A stretch of 11,790 nt of DNA, from positions 1 to 11,790 of the forward strand of contig DMQR01000001.1 of assembly GCA_003455605.1 (NCBI GenBank), written 5' to 3'. The notes under the pieces were generated by a model. That model had not been told where the DNA came from. It made no database searches and worked only from the letters and a program-made list of their open reading frames with translations. This document shows positions 4,890-11,790 of the stretch, one piece after another (within the stretch, counting starts at the first letter, position 1; each line of letters opens with the position of its first letter). This DNA is from Cryomorphaceae bacterium (lineage in GTDB: Bacteria > Bacteroidota > Bacteroidia > Flavobacteriales > Schleiferiaceae). The translations under genes and the position numbers were made by a program.

Positions 4890-6716
4890 ATGAAGTACCT
4901 CAAATTATTGCTGTCCCTTTGGGTGATAAGCCCCGCTTTTGCCCAAGTGCAGGAAGTAACCCTTCCGTGGGCCAGTAGTGCTTCTATGACCGCTGATGGT
5001 ATAGAGACTACCGATACAATACTCCCTCCCTTTGTAGATGATTTTTCACGCAGTGTTGGTGCGCCAAATCCAGCCTTGTGGAGCGATGCGCGTGTTTGGA
5101 TTAATGATGCCATGCCGTTATATCAGAATTCGGTGGGAGTAGCCACTTTCGACGGTTGCAATGAATTTGGTAAACCGTATGTGGCCGGCAGTACCAATAG
5201 CGATACGTTAGCTGATGTATTGACATCGAACTATTTGAATTTACAAGGAATGAGTAACGTGTGGTTGTCGTTTCAGTACCAACGCGCTGGTTTGGGCGAG
5301 GCGCCTAGTCCTACTGATAGTTTGGTGGTCCAATTTTATTCTCCCGTCGACAGCCAATGGACTTACGTTTGGGGAGCCAAGGGAACGGGAAGTGCCGATG
5401 CTTTTCGTATAGCGATGATTCCAATTCAAGGTGCCAATTATCTCCAAAAGGGCTTTCGCTTCCGCATCGCTGCCTATGGCTCTCGCGGTGGTGCATTTGA
5501 TATTTGGAATGTAGATTACGTTCAGCTGGATAAGGATCGAAACGCGGGGGATTCAACGATTACCGAGCCTTCCTTTGCCCGCGCTCACCCACTCATTGTT
5601 GGAAATAAGAGCTACACCTCTTGGCCTTGGTGGTTGGACATGAGCAACTCGTTGGCCAACCGACCTTCTTCTCTAACCTTTACCTACAGACGCATGGGTA
5701 CTGTGCCTTCCGGAGGTTGGAGTTTGAATCTAGGACAATACCGCTGGTTTGAGAATGGTACATTGGTTCAGCAATTGACAGCAGTTCCTGTGATCACCAA
5801 TACCCAACACGACCAGGATCAAACCTTTGATGTTGCCGTGCCTAGCGCAGCCTTGGGTACCCTTACCGGCCCGACCGTGGTGGAGACCAAAGTGTGGTTT
5901 GACGGTTCTGCTGCGGGGCTTCGTTCGAACGATACCGTGCGCGGTAGATTAGAATTGGACAATTACCTTGCACTTGATGACGGCACGGCTGAAAGGGCTT
6001 ATGGTGTTGAGAACGTGATCGGTTCACGTGTGGCCCAGAAATTCATCACGGGCGGTTTGGGAAATTCTGATTCGTTGAAGGGCGTAGCGTTCAACTTCAT
6101 CACCTTCGAGGACGACAATAACGCCTTTAAGATTGCCGTATGGGCGCCTGCGGACAGCGGCGACGCTCCGGGGCAACTCCTCTATATTTCCGACTCCACC
6201 TATGAAGGAACGCGGGGCTGGAACATTGGTGATGTCATTCCTTATTCTTTAGATTCTGCCGTGGACATCGGCGCCTACAGTGCAGTATGGATCGGTTACG
6301 TGGATATGAGCACGCAGAGTACAGTATATGTGGGTTTAGACCGCCACCGCGCATTGCCGAATAACATGCCTAGGTATTACGGTGATGGATTTAATTGGTA
6401 CCCCTCACTCGAAACAGGAACACTCATCATGCGGCCGTATTTCCGATACGATCCGGCGAACATGAAACTGCCTATTTGTACGGACAGACGCAAGTTTAGA
6501 TTCTATCCTAACCCGGCGACAACGCAGCTAAATGTTGAATCTTACGGAGAAGGCGATATAATCGTTCGCATCGTAGGAATGGACGGCAGAGTTTTGATAG
6601 AACAACGCAGCACCCCAGGTACATCTGTGGATATTTCCACCTTAGCGGCTGGGGCGTACGTTATGGAGATTATTCAAGGCGACCAATTCTGGCGCACAAA
6701 ATGGATGAAGCACTGA
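4890..6716 (+). CDS. Secreted protein with T9SS type A C-terminal sorting domain
   Basis: A 608-residue protein of unknown function. Residues 1-19 form a Sec signal peptide (hydrophobic LLLSLWVIS, cleavage near AFA-Q). The C-terminal 76 residues (533-608) are a type A sorting domain: FRFYPNPATTQLNV at 536-549, a VRIVGMDGRVLIEQ strand, ISTLAAGAYVMEI, and a short basic end (RTKWMKH). Such domains route cargo through the type IX secretion pore and are cut off at the cell surface. The body, about 45-530, is rich in aromatic, Asp and Thr residues and reads as beta-sandwich; I recognise no catalytic motif. Two Cys (near residue 90 and in the PICTD stretch just before the sorting domain) are noticeable. 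The gene begins 3 bp after PASTA, and its TGA overlaps the rluD ATG at 6716. It could be an adhesin-like surface protein, but that is a guess. Confidence 0.85.
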   Translation: MKYLKLLLSLWVISPAFAQVQEVTLPWASSASMTADGIETTDTILPPFVDDFSRSVGAPNPALWSDARVWINDAMPLYQNSVGVATFDGCNEFGKPYVAGSTNSDTLADVLTSNYLNLQGMSNVWLSFQYQRAGLGEAPSPTDSLVVQFYSPVDSQWTYVWGAKGTGSADAFRIAMIPIQGANYLQKGFRFRIAAYGSRGGAFDIWNVDYVQLDKDRNAGDSTITEPSFARAHPLIVGNKSYTSWPWWLDMSNSLANRPSSLTFTYRRMGTVPSGGWSLNLGQYRWFENGTLVQQLTAVPVITNTQHDQDQTFDVAVPSAALGTLTGPTVVETKVWFDGSAAGLRSNDTVRGRLELDNYLALDDGTAERAYGVENVIGSRVAQKFITGGLGNSDSLKGVAFNFITFEDDNNAFKIAVWAPADSGDAPGQLLYISDSTYEGTRGWNIGDVIPYSLDSAVDIGAYSAVWIGYVDMSTQSTVYVGLDRHRALPNNMPRYYGDGFNWYPSLETGTLIMRPYFRYDPANMKLPICTDRRKFRFYPNPATTQLNVESYGEGDIIVRIVGMDGRVLIEQRSTPGTSVDISTLAAGAYVMEIIQGDQFWRTKWMKH

Positions 6717-7780
6717 TGGTAGACCCTGCGGATCAGCACGACGAAGAGGAAAGAGACGACTTGTACGTCCACCACAGCTTCAGGGCAGAGAAGGGGCAAA
6801 ACCCTTTGCGTGTCGACAAGTTTCTCTTCAACTTTTTGGAGGATACCTCGCGCAGTCGCATTCAAAAAGCGGCCGATGCGGGTGCCATTCATGTCAACGG
6901 TCAGCCGGTAAAATCCAATTACAAGGTCAATCCCGGTGATGAAGTCGCCATCGTGATGGCAGAGCCGCCACGCGAATACGAACTCATCCCGGAAGAAATT
7001 CCGCTCGATATCTTGCACCGCGACGAGCACGTTATTGTCATCAACAAGCAACCCGGGCTAGTATGTCATCCCGGACACGGAAACTTCTCGGGCACCTTAG
7101 TACACGGCCTGGCCTACCTCGCGGAGAATTTGCCGGTAGGCAAGAGTGGTGAGGAGCGTCCCGGTTTGGTACACCGCCTCGACAAGAATACCTCAGGGGT
7201 GATGGTGGTGGCTGCCGCAGAACATGCGATGAGCCATTTGGCCAAGCAGTTTTTCGACCGTACGACACGCCGCGAATATGTGGCCATCGTTTGGGGGAAT
7301 GTTAAGGAAGATGAAGGGACCATTACGGGTCATATCGGCCGTAGCTTGCGCGATAGATTGCAAATGGCCGTCTTCGAAGATGGCTTGGAAGGCAAGCATG
7401 CCGTGACGCATTACAAGGTCTTGCAGCGTTTCGGTTATGTTACCGTGGTGAGTTGCCGATTAGAGACCGGCCGTACGCACCAAATCCGCGTGCACATGAA
7501 GTACCTCGGTCACCCGCTCTTTAATGATGAGCGCTACGGCGGCGATAAGATTTTAAAGGGTACTACCTTTACAAAGTACAAGCAGTTCATTGCGAATTGC
7601 TTCAAGGCATGTCCCCGACATGCGCTGCACGCGAAGAGTTTAGGATTTACTCATCCGGCCACCGGTGAACTCCAATTCTTCGAAAGCGTTATACCTGAAG
7701 ATATGCGTGAGGTCATCGAACGTTTTGAGAACTACACGCAATTCAATGGAGATGGTATAAAAAAGGATGAAGAAAAGTAA
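6716..7780 (+). CDS. rluD: RluA/RluD-family 23S rRNA pseudouridine synthase
   Basis: Isomerises specific uridines, by family in 23S rRNA, to pseudouridine. Numbering from an alternative ATG at 6701 (359 residues), an S4 RNA-binding domain covers about 36-85 (LRVDKFLFNFLEDTSRSRIQ start), then the catalytic domain: VINKQPGLVCHPGHGN (113-128), the signature GLVHRLDKNTSGVMVVA (155-171) with catalytic D161, and ETGRTHQIRVHMKYLGHPLFND (255-276). I chose the ATG at 6716 because it overlaps the upstream stop as TGATG, a common coupling arrangement, and the residues before it add only an acidic tail; the product is then 354 residues. The exact target uridine is not readable, so RluD versus another RluA-type enzyme is unproven. 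The 3' end overlaps the next gene by 14 nt. Confidence 0.92.
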   Translation: MVDPADQHDEEERDDLYVHHSFRAEKGQNPLRVDKFLFNFLEDTSRSRIQKAADAGAIHVNGQPVKSNYKVNPGDEVAIVMAEPPREYELIPEEIPLDILHRDEHVIVINKQPGLVCHPGHGNFSGTLVHGLAYLAENLPVGKSGEERPGLVHRLDKNTSGVMVVAAAEHAMSHLAKQFFDRTTRREYVAIVWGNVKEDEGTITGHIGRSLRDRLQMAVFEDGLEGKHAVTHYKVLQRFGYVTVVSCRLETGRTHQIRVHMKYLGHPLFNDERYGGDKILKGTTFTKYKQFIANCFKACPRHALHAKSLGFTHPATGELQFFESVIPEDMREVIERFENYTQFNGDGIKKDEEK

Positions 7781-8825
7781 GATCATAGTGTTGGTATTGC
7801 CTTGGTTGCTTGCAGCGAGCTGTGGGGGACCGGAGCCTACTTTTGAACCTACTCCCTTAGCTCTAGATTACCCAAATCACTTTCCCACTCCACAAATTCC
7901 GGCGGATAACCCGATGACTGTGGAAGGCGCCCGACTAGGACGCCACCTGTTCTTTGACGAGCGTTTATCCGGGGATAATAGTCAGAGTTGTTCGGGCTGC
8001 CACTTGCAAGAGAGCAACTTCGCAGAGCCCACCTCATACAGTACGGGTATCGATGGGATCACGGGAGAGATTAATGCCATGATCCTTTCAAATCTCGCGT
8101 GGCAGAAATTCTTCTTTTGGAACGGTCGAGCGGCAACCTTAGAGGAGCAGGTTTTGGAACCGGTCATTAATCCTATTGAGATGCACGAAACTTGGCCGGA
8201 CGTCATAGAGAAATTGGAACAAGATGCTAAATATGTTAAGCTCTTTGAGGAGGCTTTTGGCGAGAACGCCATCAACCAGGACAATGCCGCGAAAGCCCTA
8301 GCCCAATTCCTTCGAACCCTCATCACCGGAAACAGCAAATTTGATCAATACCTCGAAGGCACCTACAACTTTACCGCCAGCGAGCAGCTTGGCTTTGACA
8401 TGTATAACAACGAGCAGGGCGATTGTTTCCATTGCCACGGGTTGGCCGCTACGGGCTACCAAATGGGAGCCTTTGGTTTGTTGCAATTCACGAACAACGG
8501 TTTAGACAGCACCTACGATGTCGGCGACGGACGTGAGTCGGTAACAAGTGATCCCGACGACAGAGGATTGTTCAAGATTCCGAGTTTGCGCAATGTGGAA
8601 TATAGCTTCCCGTACATGCACGACGGCAGGTTCCAGACACTCGCTGAGGTGGTGGAATTCTACAATATGGGAGGGCATCCAAGTGCTACTATCGATCCAA
8701 ATATGAAAGCGGCGGGTGTAGGACGAAATTGGTCCGACGCGCAAAAACAAGGCCTGCTCGACTTCCTGAATACTTTTACCGATACGGAGTTTTTGACCGA
8801 TACGGCCTTCACTTCTCCGTGGTAA
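7767..8825 (+). CDS. Di-haem cytochrome c peroxidase / MauG-family lipoprotein
   Basis: A periplasmic enzyme family that reduces hydrogen peroxide with electrons from cytochrome c. The 352-residue protein has two CxxCH haem c sites: CSGCH (75-79), following the family-typical GRHLFFDERLSGD (59-70), and CFHCH (220-224). The NGRAATLEEQVLEPVINPIEM block (119-139), the IPSLRNVEYSFPYMHDGRF block (271-289) and the EFYNMGG stretch are also characteristic; M284 in PYMHDGRF sits where peroxidases have their axial methionine. The N-terminus is a lipoprotein signal with lipobox LLAASC (C19), so it is predicted to be membrane-tethered in the periplasm or outer membrane. The ATG at 7767 lies inside the last codons of rluD, and the TAA overlaps the next start (TAATG). 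It could serve peroxide defence or a MauG-like maturation role. Confidence 0.93.
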   Translation: MKKSKIIVLVLPWLLAASCGGPEPTFEPTPLALDYPNHFPTPQIPADNPMTVEGARLGRHLFFDERLSGDNSQSCSGCHLQESNFAEPTSYSTGIDGITGEINAMILSNLAWQKFFFWNGRAATLEEQVLEPVINPIEMHETWPDVIEKLEQDAKYVKLFEEAFGENAINQDNAAKALAQFLRTLITGNSKFDQYLEGTYNFTASEQLGFDMYNNEQGDCFHCHGLAATGYQMGAFGLLQFTNNGLDSTYDVGDGRESVTSDPDDRGLFKIPSLRNVEYSFPYMHDGRFQTLAEVVEFYNMGGHPSATIDPNMKAAGVGRNWSDAQKQGLLDFLNTFTDTEFLTDTAFTSPW

Positions 8826-9310
8826 TGAAGTTGTTGCACAGCGATACTTCCTTCATCGACCGAATGTTTCCCAACATGCCGCATCACGTAGTTTGTATTT
8901 CTAATGAGGTGGTGGCCAATTTTCCCAAAGGCGCCCGCACCCGCGTGGTCCTGCGCATAAACGGACTGGGCGATATTCAATGTGGCTTGAATAGTCATTC
9001 CCCCGGCATTCGATGCATGATGGTGAGCAAGGCGCATATGAAAAGCCTCGGCTTGATGGCAGGTGAAAAGGTCGCTATTGAAATCTATGAAGACCCTAAT
9101 CCGCTCGGGGTGGAAATCCCTGAAGTACTGCTCGCTCTGTTGGACCAAGACCCCATTGTGGCGGAGGTTTGGGGGCGCATGACCGATGGTCGGAAGCGCA
9201 CCATTTGCCATTCCACCAAACGCTTAAAGAACGTAGATCTCCAAGTAGAGCGCGCCCTCGAATTTTTCGCCGCAGAGCAGGAGAATCACCGCTCTAGGGG
9301 CCGAAAGTAA
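8825..9310 (+). CDS. DUF1905 / YdeI (OmdA)-like protein
   Basis: A 161-residue soluble protein. Residues about 18-90 resemble DUF1905, a small beta-barrel module: HHVVCISNEVVANFPKG, then RVVLRINGLGDIQCGLN, then the KSLGLMAGEKVAIEIYED strand with its L-x-x-G-[DE]-x-V pattern. Residues about 96-148 fit the helical OmdA/YdeI C-terminal module (VEIPEVLLALLDQDPIVAEVW, then KRTICHSTKRLKNVDLQVERALEFF). Members are linked by name to bacteriocin protection, but the biochemical role is unsettled, so I do not assign one. The ATG at 8825 overlaps the peroxidase stop as TAATG; an in-frame ATG at 8729 would add 32 residues inside the peroxidase gene that fit no domain, so I reject it. It is the last gene of the plus-strand run; no hairpin terminator is obvious after it. 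Confidence 0.75.
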   Translation: MKLLHSDTSFIDRMFPNMPHHVVCISNEVVANFPKGARTRVVLRINGLGDIQCGLNSHSPGIRCMMVSKAHMKSLGLMAGEKVAIEIYEDPNPLGVEIPEVLLALLDQDPIVAEVWGRMTDGRKRTICHSTKRLKNVDLQVERALEFFAAEQENHRSRGRK

Positions 9311-9335
9311 TTTTGGCACGCCTTTTGGAATCATA

Positions 9336-9368
9336 TTGGCAAGGACTCCGTACCTTAACCTAACTTTT
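9336..9368 (+). promoter_or_regulatory. Bacteroidota-type promoter for the small lipoprotein gene
   Basis: In the 78-bp spacer before 9389, TTG (9336-9338) and TAACTTTT (9361-9368) stand 22 bp apart, within the usual spacing for the -33 TTG and -7 TAnnTTTG elements; the last base of the -7 differs. The predicted message has a leader of about 15 nt that is A/T-rich and lacks a Shine-Dalgarno sequence. A less good second pair is TTTTG (9323-9327) with TACCTTAA (9351-9358). Confidence 0.5.
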
Positions 9369-9388
9369 ACCAATTAATACCGTTTATT

Positions 9389-9940
9389 ATGAGAGCGAGA
9401 GTACTATTTATTGCAGTGGTTAGCGCGAGTATATTACTGGCGAGCTGTGGTTCAAAAACTAAAGTGCCTAAGGGAGAAATTGAGCAAGTATTGCCTTGTT
9501 CTGAATTCAAGAGCGACAACAAAACATTCCGTGTATATAGTTTCGGCGAGAGTGCGGACATGAATGTGGCCAAGAAAAAAGCACTGAGTAACGCACGTAC
9601 CGAGCTTGCAGGAATGGTGAACAGCACGATGAAAGTCGTAGCAGATAACTACGTGAAGAGTATAGAGGTAAACAACATCGAAGAGGTGTTGGAGCGCTTC
9701 GAAGAAAACTCACGCACAGTAATCGACGAGCGTATCAGCGGTGCTGTTGTAGTTTGTGACCGAGTAACTCAAGTAGCGTCAAGCGGAAAATTCAAGTACT
9801 ACATTGCCATTGAATTGGACGGCGAAAAAATCGTCAAAAATTACTACAAGGCCTTGAGTAAGAACGACAAGATCATGGTGGATTACAACTATGAGAAGTT
9901 CAAAGAGACCTACGAAAAAGAAATGGAGAAAATGCGCTAG
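9389..9940 (+). CDS. Small lipoprotein, LPP20-like
   Basis: A 183-residue lipoprotein of unconfirmed function. The signal peptide is short and ends in lipobox LLASC with C20; the next residues (GSKTK) lack the acidic surface-export signature described for some Bacteroidota lipoproteins. After C20 comes a core at about 46-148 with strand FRVYSFGES, a helix AKKKALSNARTELAGMVNSTMK (61-82), then VIDERISGAVVVCDRV and FKYYIAIELDGEKI. The order strand, Ala/Lys helix with ARxELA, then IxGxxVxxxRV and YYxAIEL, resembles the LPP20 lipoprotein family, whose role is unclear. C37 and C123 could form a disulfide. The C-terminal 35 residues are a highly charged helix. It has its own promoter and a strong terminator just downstream, so it is probably monocistronic. 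Its TAG abuts the convergent glycosyltransferase stop with no gap. Confidence 0.8.
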   Translation: MRARVLFIAVVSASILLASCGSKTKVPKGEIEQVLPCSEFKSDNKTFRVYSFGESADMNVAKKKALSNARTELAGMVNSTMKVVADNYVKSIEVNNIEEVLERFEENSRTVIDERISGAVVVCDRVTQVASSGKFKYYIAIELDGEKIVKNYYKALSKNDKIMVDYNYEKFKETYEKEMEKMR

Positions 9941-10984
9941 TTAAACGTACGCTACTAGCATCTGCATCACAATTTGATCCCAAGATCTGCTTTCGAGTAG
10001 GGCTTGGGATTTTTTTATGTCCACCGGTTCAGACAGTTTTTGTTGAATACGCAATGTACAGGCGGCTTCGTCCGAAAAATCCATCCCTTCACCAATAGGT
10101 GCGAGGGTTTCTTTCATATCCGCTACATTATTGAACAGCACCTTCATACCCCTGGCAGCCGCTTCCCAGCCGACCAACGAGAAGGATTCAAAATGGGAGG
10201 GGACCACAAGCAGTTTGTGAGAATTCAGTAAGGCCAGCAACTCTTCACCGCCTGTGTGTGGTAAGAAGGTAATGTTCTGGCCGGCCGCGGCTTTGCATTC
10301 ACGGTAATACCCGGGTTGATTTTTGTTGGGGTCTCCCACGACCGTCAGTGGCCATTGGTGCTTGGTGGCCCATTGAATGACTGTCTTTTGGTTCTTCAGC
10401 CATTCCAACCTGCCGAGCATCAAAACGCCTTCCTTCGGGCCTTCTTTTGGCGGTGAAAGGAATTTTTCCGCCACACCCAAGGGCACGGTAATGGTCTTCG
10501 GTAAGGCGCCAAAATCTTGTTCGAGGCGACGGGCCTCGCTATCGGAGGAGGTGAGCACCGTGTGGGTGTGTTTGAGCAGGGCTTGTACGCTTCGGCGCTG
10601 TCCGCGTAGCGCATAGGCGAGGCCCGGCCATCGGTCCGAGCCGTTTACGGCTCGGGCCAACGTTTTCATATGTTCCAGTCCGTGCTTGCCCAAGACTTTG
10701 TAGAGGAAGGGGAAGCGAATACAATCGGCCAAAGCGTAATCTACATAGATGCTGCTCAGGACTTTCTTTCCTGGAAAGGAGGTGAAGTAGGGCAGCAGGT
10801 CGGCAGGTCGGCCTAGGTTGAAGCCGTGCAGGACGTCGATGTTGTCCGGCAATGGTGTGCCGGAGGTGGTGATGCTCACATTGTGGCCTTGGCGGCGCAG
10901 TGCTGCCGCACTTTGCTCCACCTGCACTGTATCTCCGCCGGGTTGGCTATACAGGGTTTTTCGTGCCACAAAGGCAATATGCAT
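9941..10984 (-). CDS. Glycosyltransferase, GT4-like (GT-B fold)
   Basis: A 347-residue retaining-type glycosyltransferase. The N-terminal Rossmann half starts MHIAFVARKTLYSQPGGDTVQVEQSAAALRR (residues 1-31), with the acceptor-side GGDT loop. The C-terminal nucleotide-sugar half has MLGRLEWLKNQKTVI (189-203), VVGDPN (215-220) and VVPSHFESFSLVGWEAAARG (260-279), in which E266 and E274 form the EX7E motif. Donor and acceptor cannot be read from the sequence; surface polysaccharide or lipid glycosylation is a reasonable guess. The ATG (10984-10982) overlaps the stop of the HMA gene as TAATG, so it is tied translationally to a copper-export operon, an unexpected partner. The last 15 or so codons on the opposite strand double as the terminator of the convergent lipoprotein gene. 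Confidence 0.88.
   Translation of the reverse strand: MHIAFVARKTLYSQPGGDTVQVEQSAAALRRQGHNVSITTSGTPLPDNIDVLHGFNLGRPADLLPYFTSFPGKKVLSSIYVDYALADCIRFPFLYKVLGKHGLEHMKTLARAVNGSDRWPGLAYALRGQRRSVQALLKHTHTVLTSSDSEARRLEQDFGALPKTITVPLGVAEKFLSPPKEGPKEGVLMLGRLEWLKNQKTVIQWATKHQWPLTVVGDPNKNQPGYYRECKAAAGQNITFLPHTGGEELLALLNSHKLLVVPSHFESFSLVGWEAAARGMKVLFNNVADMKETLAPIGEGMDFSDEAACTLRIQQKLSEPVDIKKSQALLESRSWDQIVMQMLVAYV
9977..10016 (+). terminator. Intrinsic terminator for the 9389 lipoprotein gene, inside the glycosyltransferase gene
   Basis: ATCCCAAG (9977-9984) pairs perfectly with CTTGGGAT (10003-10010), 8 bp. Inside it, after a 2x2 internal loop, CTGCT (9987-9991) pairs with AGTAG (9996-10000) with one G.U, capped by the tetraloop TTCG (9992-9995). 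A run of seven T (10010-10016) follows directly. The hairpin starts 36 nt past the lipoprotein stop. On the minus strand the stem is not followed by a T run, so it acts in the plus direction only. It lies entirely in the coding sequence of the convergent gene. Confidence 0.82.
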
Positions 10985-11175
10985 TAGTCGGCGATCATGT
11001 TATGCTTCTCAAGTACGTCAAGGACATCATCGACATCGGTATCGTCCGAGAAGGTTAGGGGTTTATTGGGCAAGGAAGTATCCACGGACCAATTTCCTTC
11101 TCCAAGAAGTTCGTTCAGGTCGGTATTCACTTTGGCAATGCATCCGCCACAATTGATTTTTGAATGTATGGTCAT
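10984..11175 (-). CDS. Small HMA-domain metal-binding protein (probable copper chaperone)
   Basis: A 63-residue ferredoxin-like HMA protein. Its metal site is CGGC at residues 9-12 in a KINCGGCIAKV context; the methionine that often precedes the first Cys is absent, as in many Bacteroidota homologs. The rest gives the expected beta-alpha-beta pattern, with VNTDLNELLG as the helix, WSVDTSL as a strand and DVDDVLDVLEKHNM as the last helix. Such proteins carry Cu(I) to a P1B ATPase or buffer it in the cytoplasm. The gene directly follows the ATPase gene with a TAATG overlap (start 11175-11173) and joins the glycosyltransferase gene by another TAATG. This context strongly supports a copper role; other soft metals are possible. 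Confidence 0.88.
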   Translation of the reverse strand: MTIHSKINCGGCIAKVNTDLNELLGEGNWSVDTSLPNKPLTFSDDTDVDDVLDVLEKHNMIAD

Positions 11176-11790
11176 TATGATAGGGATTTATTGTGCATGC
11201 GTAGTGAATTGGCCACTACGCCTAAACTACTAAAACTCATGGCAATACTTGCCATTATTGGGGTTAATTCTAGGCTGTAAGCTACAGAGAAGGCTCCGGT
11301 AGCTATAGGAATGGCGATGATGTTGTAGCCGAACGCCCACCAGAGATTGCCTTTGATGGTTTGCATGGTGAGTCGGCTAAGGACGAAGAATTGGGGTATT
11401 TGGGGTAGGCCTTCGCGGGTCAACACAATATCTGCGCTCTCTTGAGCTACGGAGGTGCCGTGGGCCATAGATACGCCTATATCTGCGGCATTTAGGGCGA
11501 TGGCGTCGTTGATGCCGTCCCCGAGCATTAGTGTGCGGCCACGTTGTTGGTATTCTTGCACGAGGGCGAGTTTGTCCTGCGGGAGCAGGCCGCCGTGGTG
11601 GAATTTGAGGCCGAGGGCCGCGGCGCATTGGGCGACAGCTATAGGTGTATCGCCCGAGGCAACGATAGGCACAATGCCGAGGTCGTGGAGGCGTTGGATG
11701 AGGGCGGGCGCGTCCGGGTGAAGGGCATCCTCGAAACTCACCGTGGCCAATAGGCCTTCGTCGGTGAAGAAGAGGCTGTGCGTTTGTGTG
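11175..11790 (-). CDS. copA: Copper-type P1B ATPase, C-terminal part, partial at window edge
   Basis: The frame is open to the right edge, so the N-terminal metal-binding domains, first membrane segments and DKTGT phosphorylation site lie outside. About 205 residues remain, covering the end of the P/N region and the last two helices. Visible are a FEDALHPDAPALIQRLHDLGI stretch followed by VASGD (the TGD-type motif), LPQDKLALV, and GDGINDAIAL, the hinge motif with Ile in place of the usual Pro. The last two membrane segments contain YN in WWAFGYNIIAIPIATG and IAMSFSSLGVVANSLRM, which correspond to the TM7 Y-N and TM8 M/S-S residues that coordinate Cu(I) in CopA. It pumps Cu(I) out of the cytoplasm. 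It is translationally coupled (TAATG) to the HMA gene. Operon promoter and regulator are beyond the window. Confidence 0.9.
   Translation of the reverse strand, partial: TQTHSLFFTDEGLLATVSFEDALHPDAPALIQRLHDLGIVPIVASGDTPIAVAQCAAALGLKFHHGGLLPQDKLALVQEYQQRGRTLMLGDGINDAIALNAADIGVSMAHGTSVAQESADIVLTREGLPQIPQFFVLSRLTMQTIKGNLWWAFGYNIIAIPIATGAFSVAYSLELTPIMASIAMSFSSLGVVANSLRMHNKSLS

Noticed and set aside
8729..8824. Upstream extension of the YdeI-like frame to 8729
   Set aside because: It would overlap the peroxidase gene by almost 100 nt and adds no domain sequence; the TAATG start at 8825 is natural.
8660..9211. Long minus-strand open frame of 183 codons antisense to the peroxidase and YdeI-like genes
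   Set aside because: It is a frame shadow of two well-supported plus-strand genes; the translation shows no recognisable domain or plausible signal.
11175..11750. Treating the ATPase C-terminus as a complete gene starting with TTG at 11750
   Set aside because: The frame continues open to the window edge with ATPase-like residues; the fragment lacks the phosphorylation site, so it is truncated only by the window.
1..11790. A novel defence, mobile or CRISPR system in the window
   Set aside because: All genes fall in core metabolic, envelope or metal families; no transposase, integrase, repeat array or toxin-antitoxin pair was seen.

Overview
The window reads as chromosomal DNA of a Bacteroidota bacterium, most likely a Flavobacteriales-type marine or freshwater lineage (inference). 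The evidence is a type IX secretion (T9SS) type A sorting domain on one protein, the neighbourhood rsfS-ftsH / birA / pyrE / NUDIX / coaD / ddl / PASTA / rluD, -7 promoter elements of the Bacteroidota TAnnTTTG form, and the absence of clear Shine-Dalgarno sequences. I see no rRNA, tRNA, CRISPR array, insertion sequence or prophage. The window holds 15 protein genes, two of them cut by its edges.

Layout. Bases 1-4000 are housekeeping genes that change strand again and again with almost no spacer: ftsH (5' end only) and rsfS on minus, birA on plus, pyrE on minus, a NUDIX gene on plus, then coaD and ddl on minus. A 73-bp divergent spacer (4001-4073) separates ddl from a plus-strand run of five tightly packed or overlapping genes: a membrane-anchored PASTA protein, a T9SS-secreted protein, an RluA/RluD-type pseudouridine synthase, a di-haem cytochrome c peroxidase lipoprotein and a DUF1905/YdeI-like protein. 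A 78-bp spacer (9311-9388) carries the promoter of a small lipoprotein gene that is probably monocistronic. The rest is a minus-strand operon read from the right edge: the C-terminal part of a copper-type P1B ATPase, a small HMA metal-binding protein and a GT4-like glycosyltransferase, each joined to the next by a TAATG stop/start overlap.

How it works together. rsfS and ftsH belong to ribosome and membrane-protein quality control; birA, pyrE and coaD are cofactor and nucleotide enzymes; ddl and the PASTA protein point to peptidoglycan. The ATPase and HMA protein are a copper-efflux pair.

The main interest is the architecture. The regulatory signals appear to be written inside neighbouring coding sequences. 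pyrE and the NUDIX gene share a CATG start-codon overlap and each has a -7-like element exactly 4 nt from its ATG. A well-formed intrinsic terminator for the small lipoprotein lies inside the 3' end of the convergent glycosyltransferase gene. birA and pyrE, which abut tail to tail, each carry a candidate terminator for the other. I found no convincing previously undescribed defence or mobile system here.
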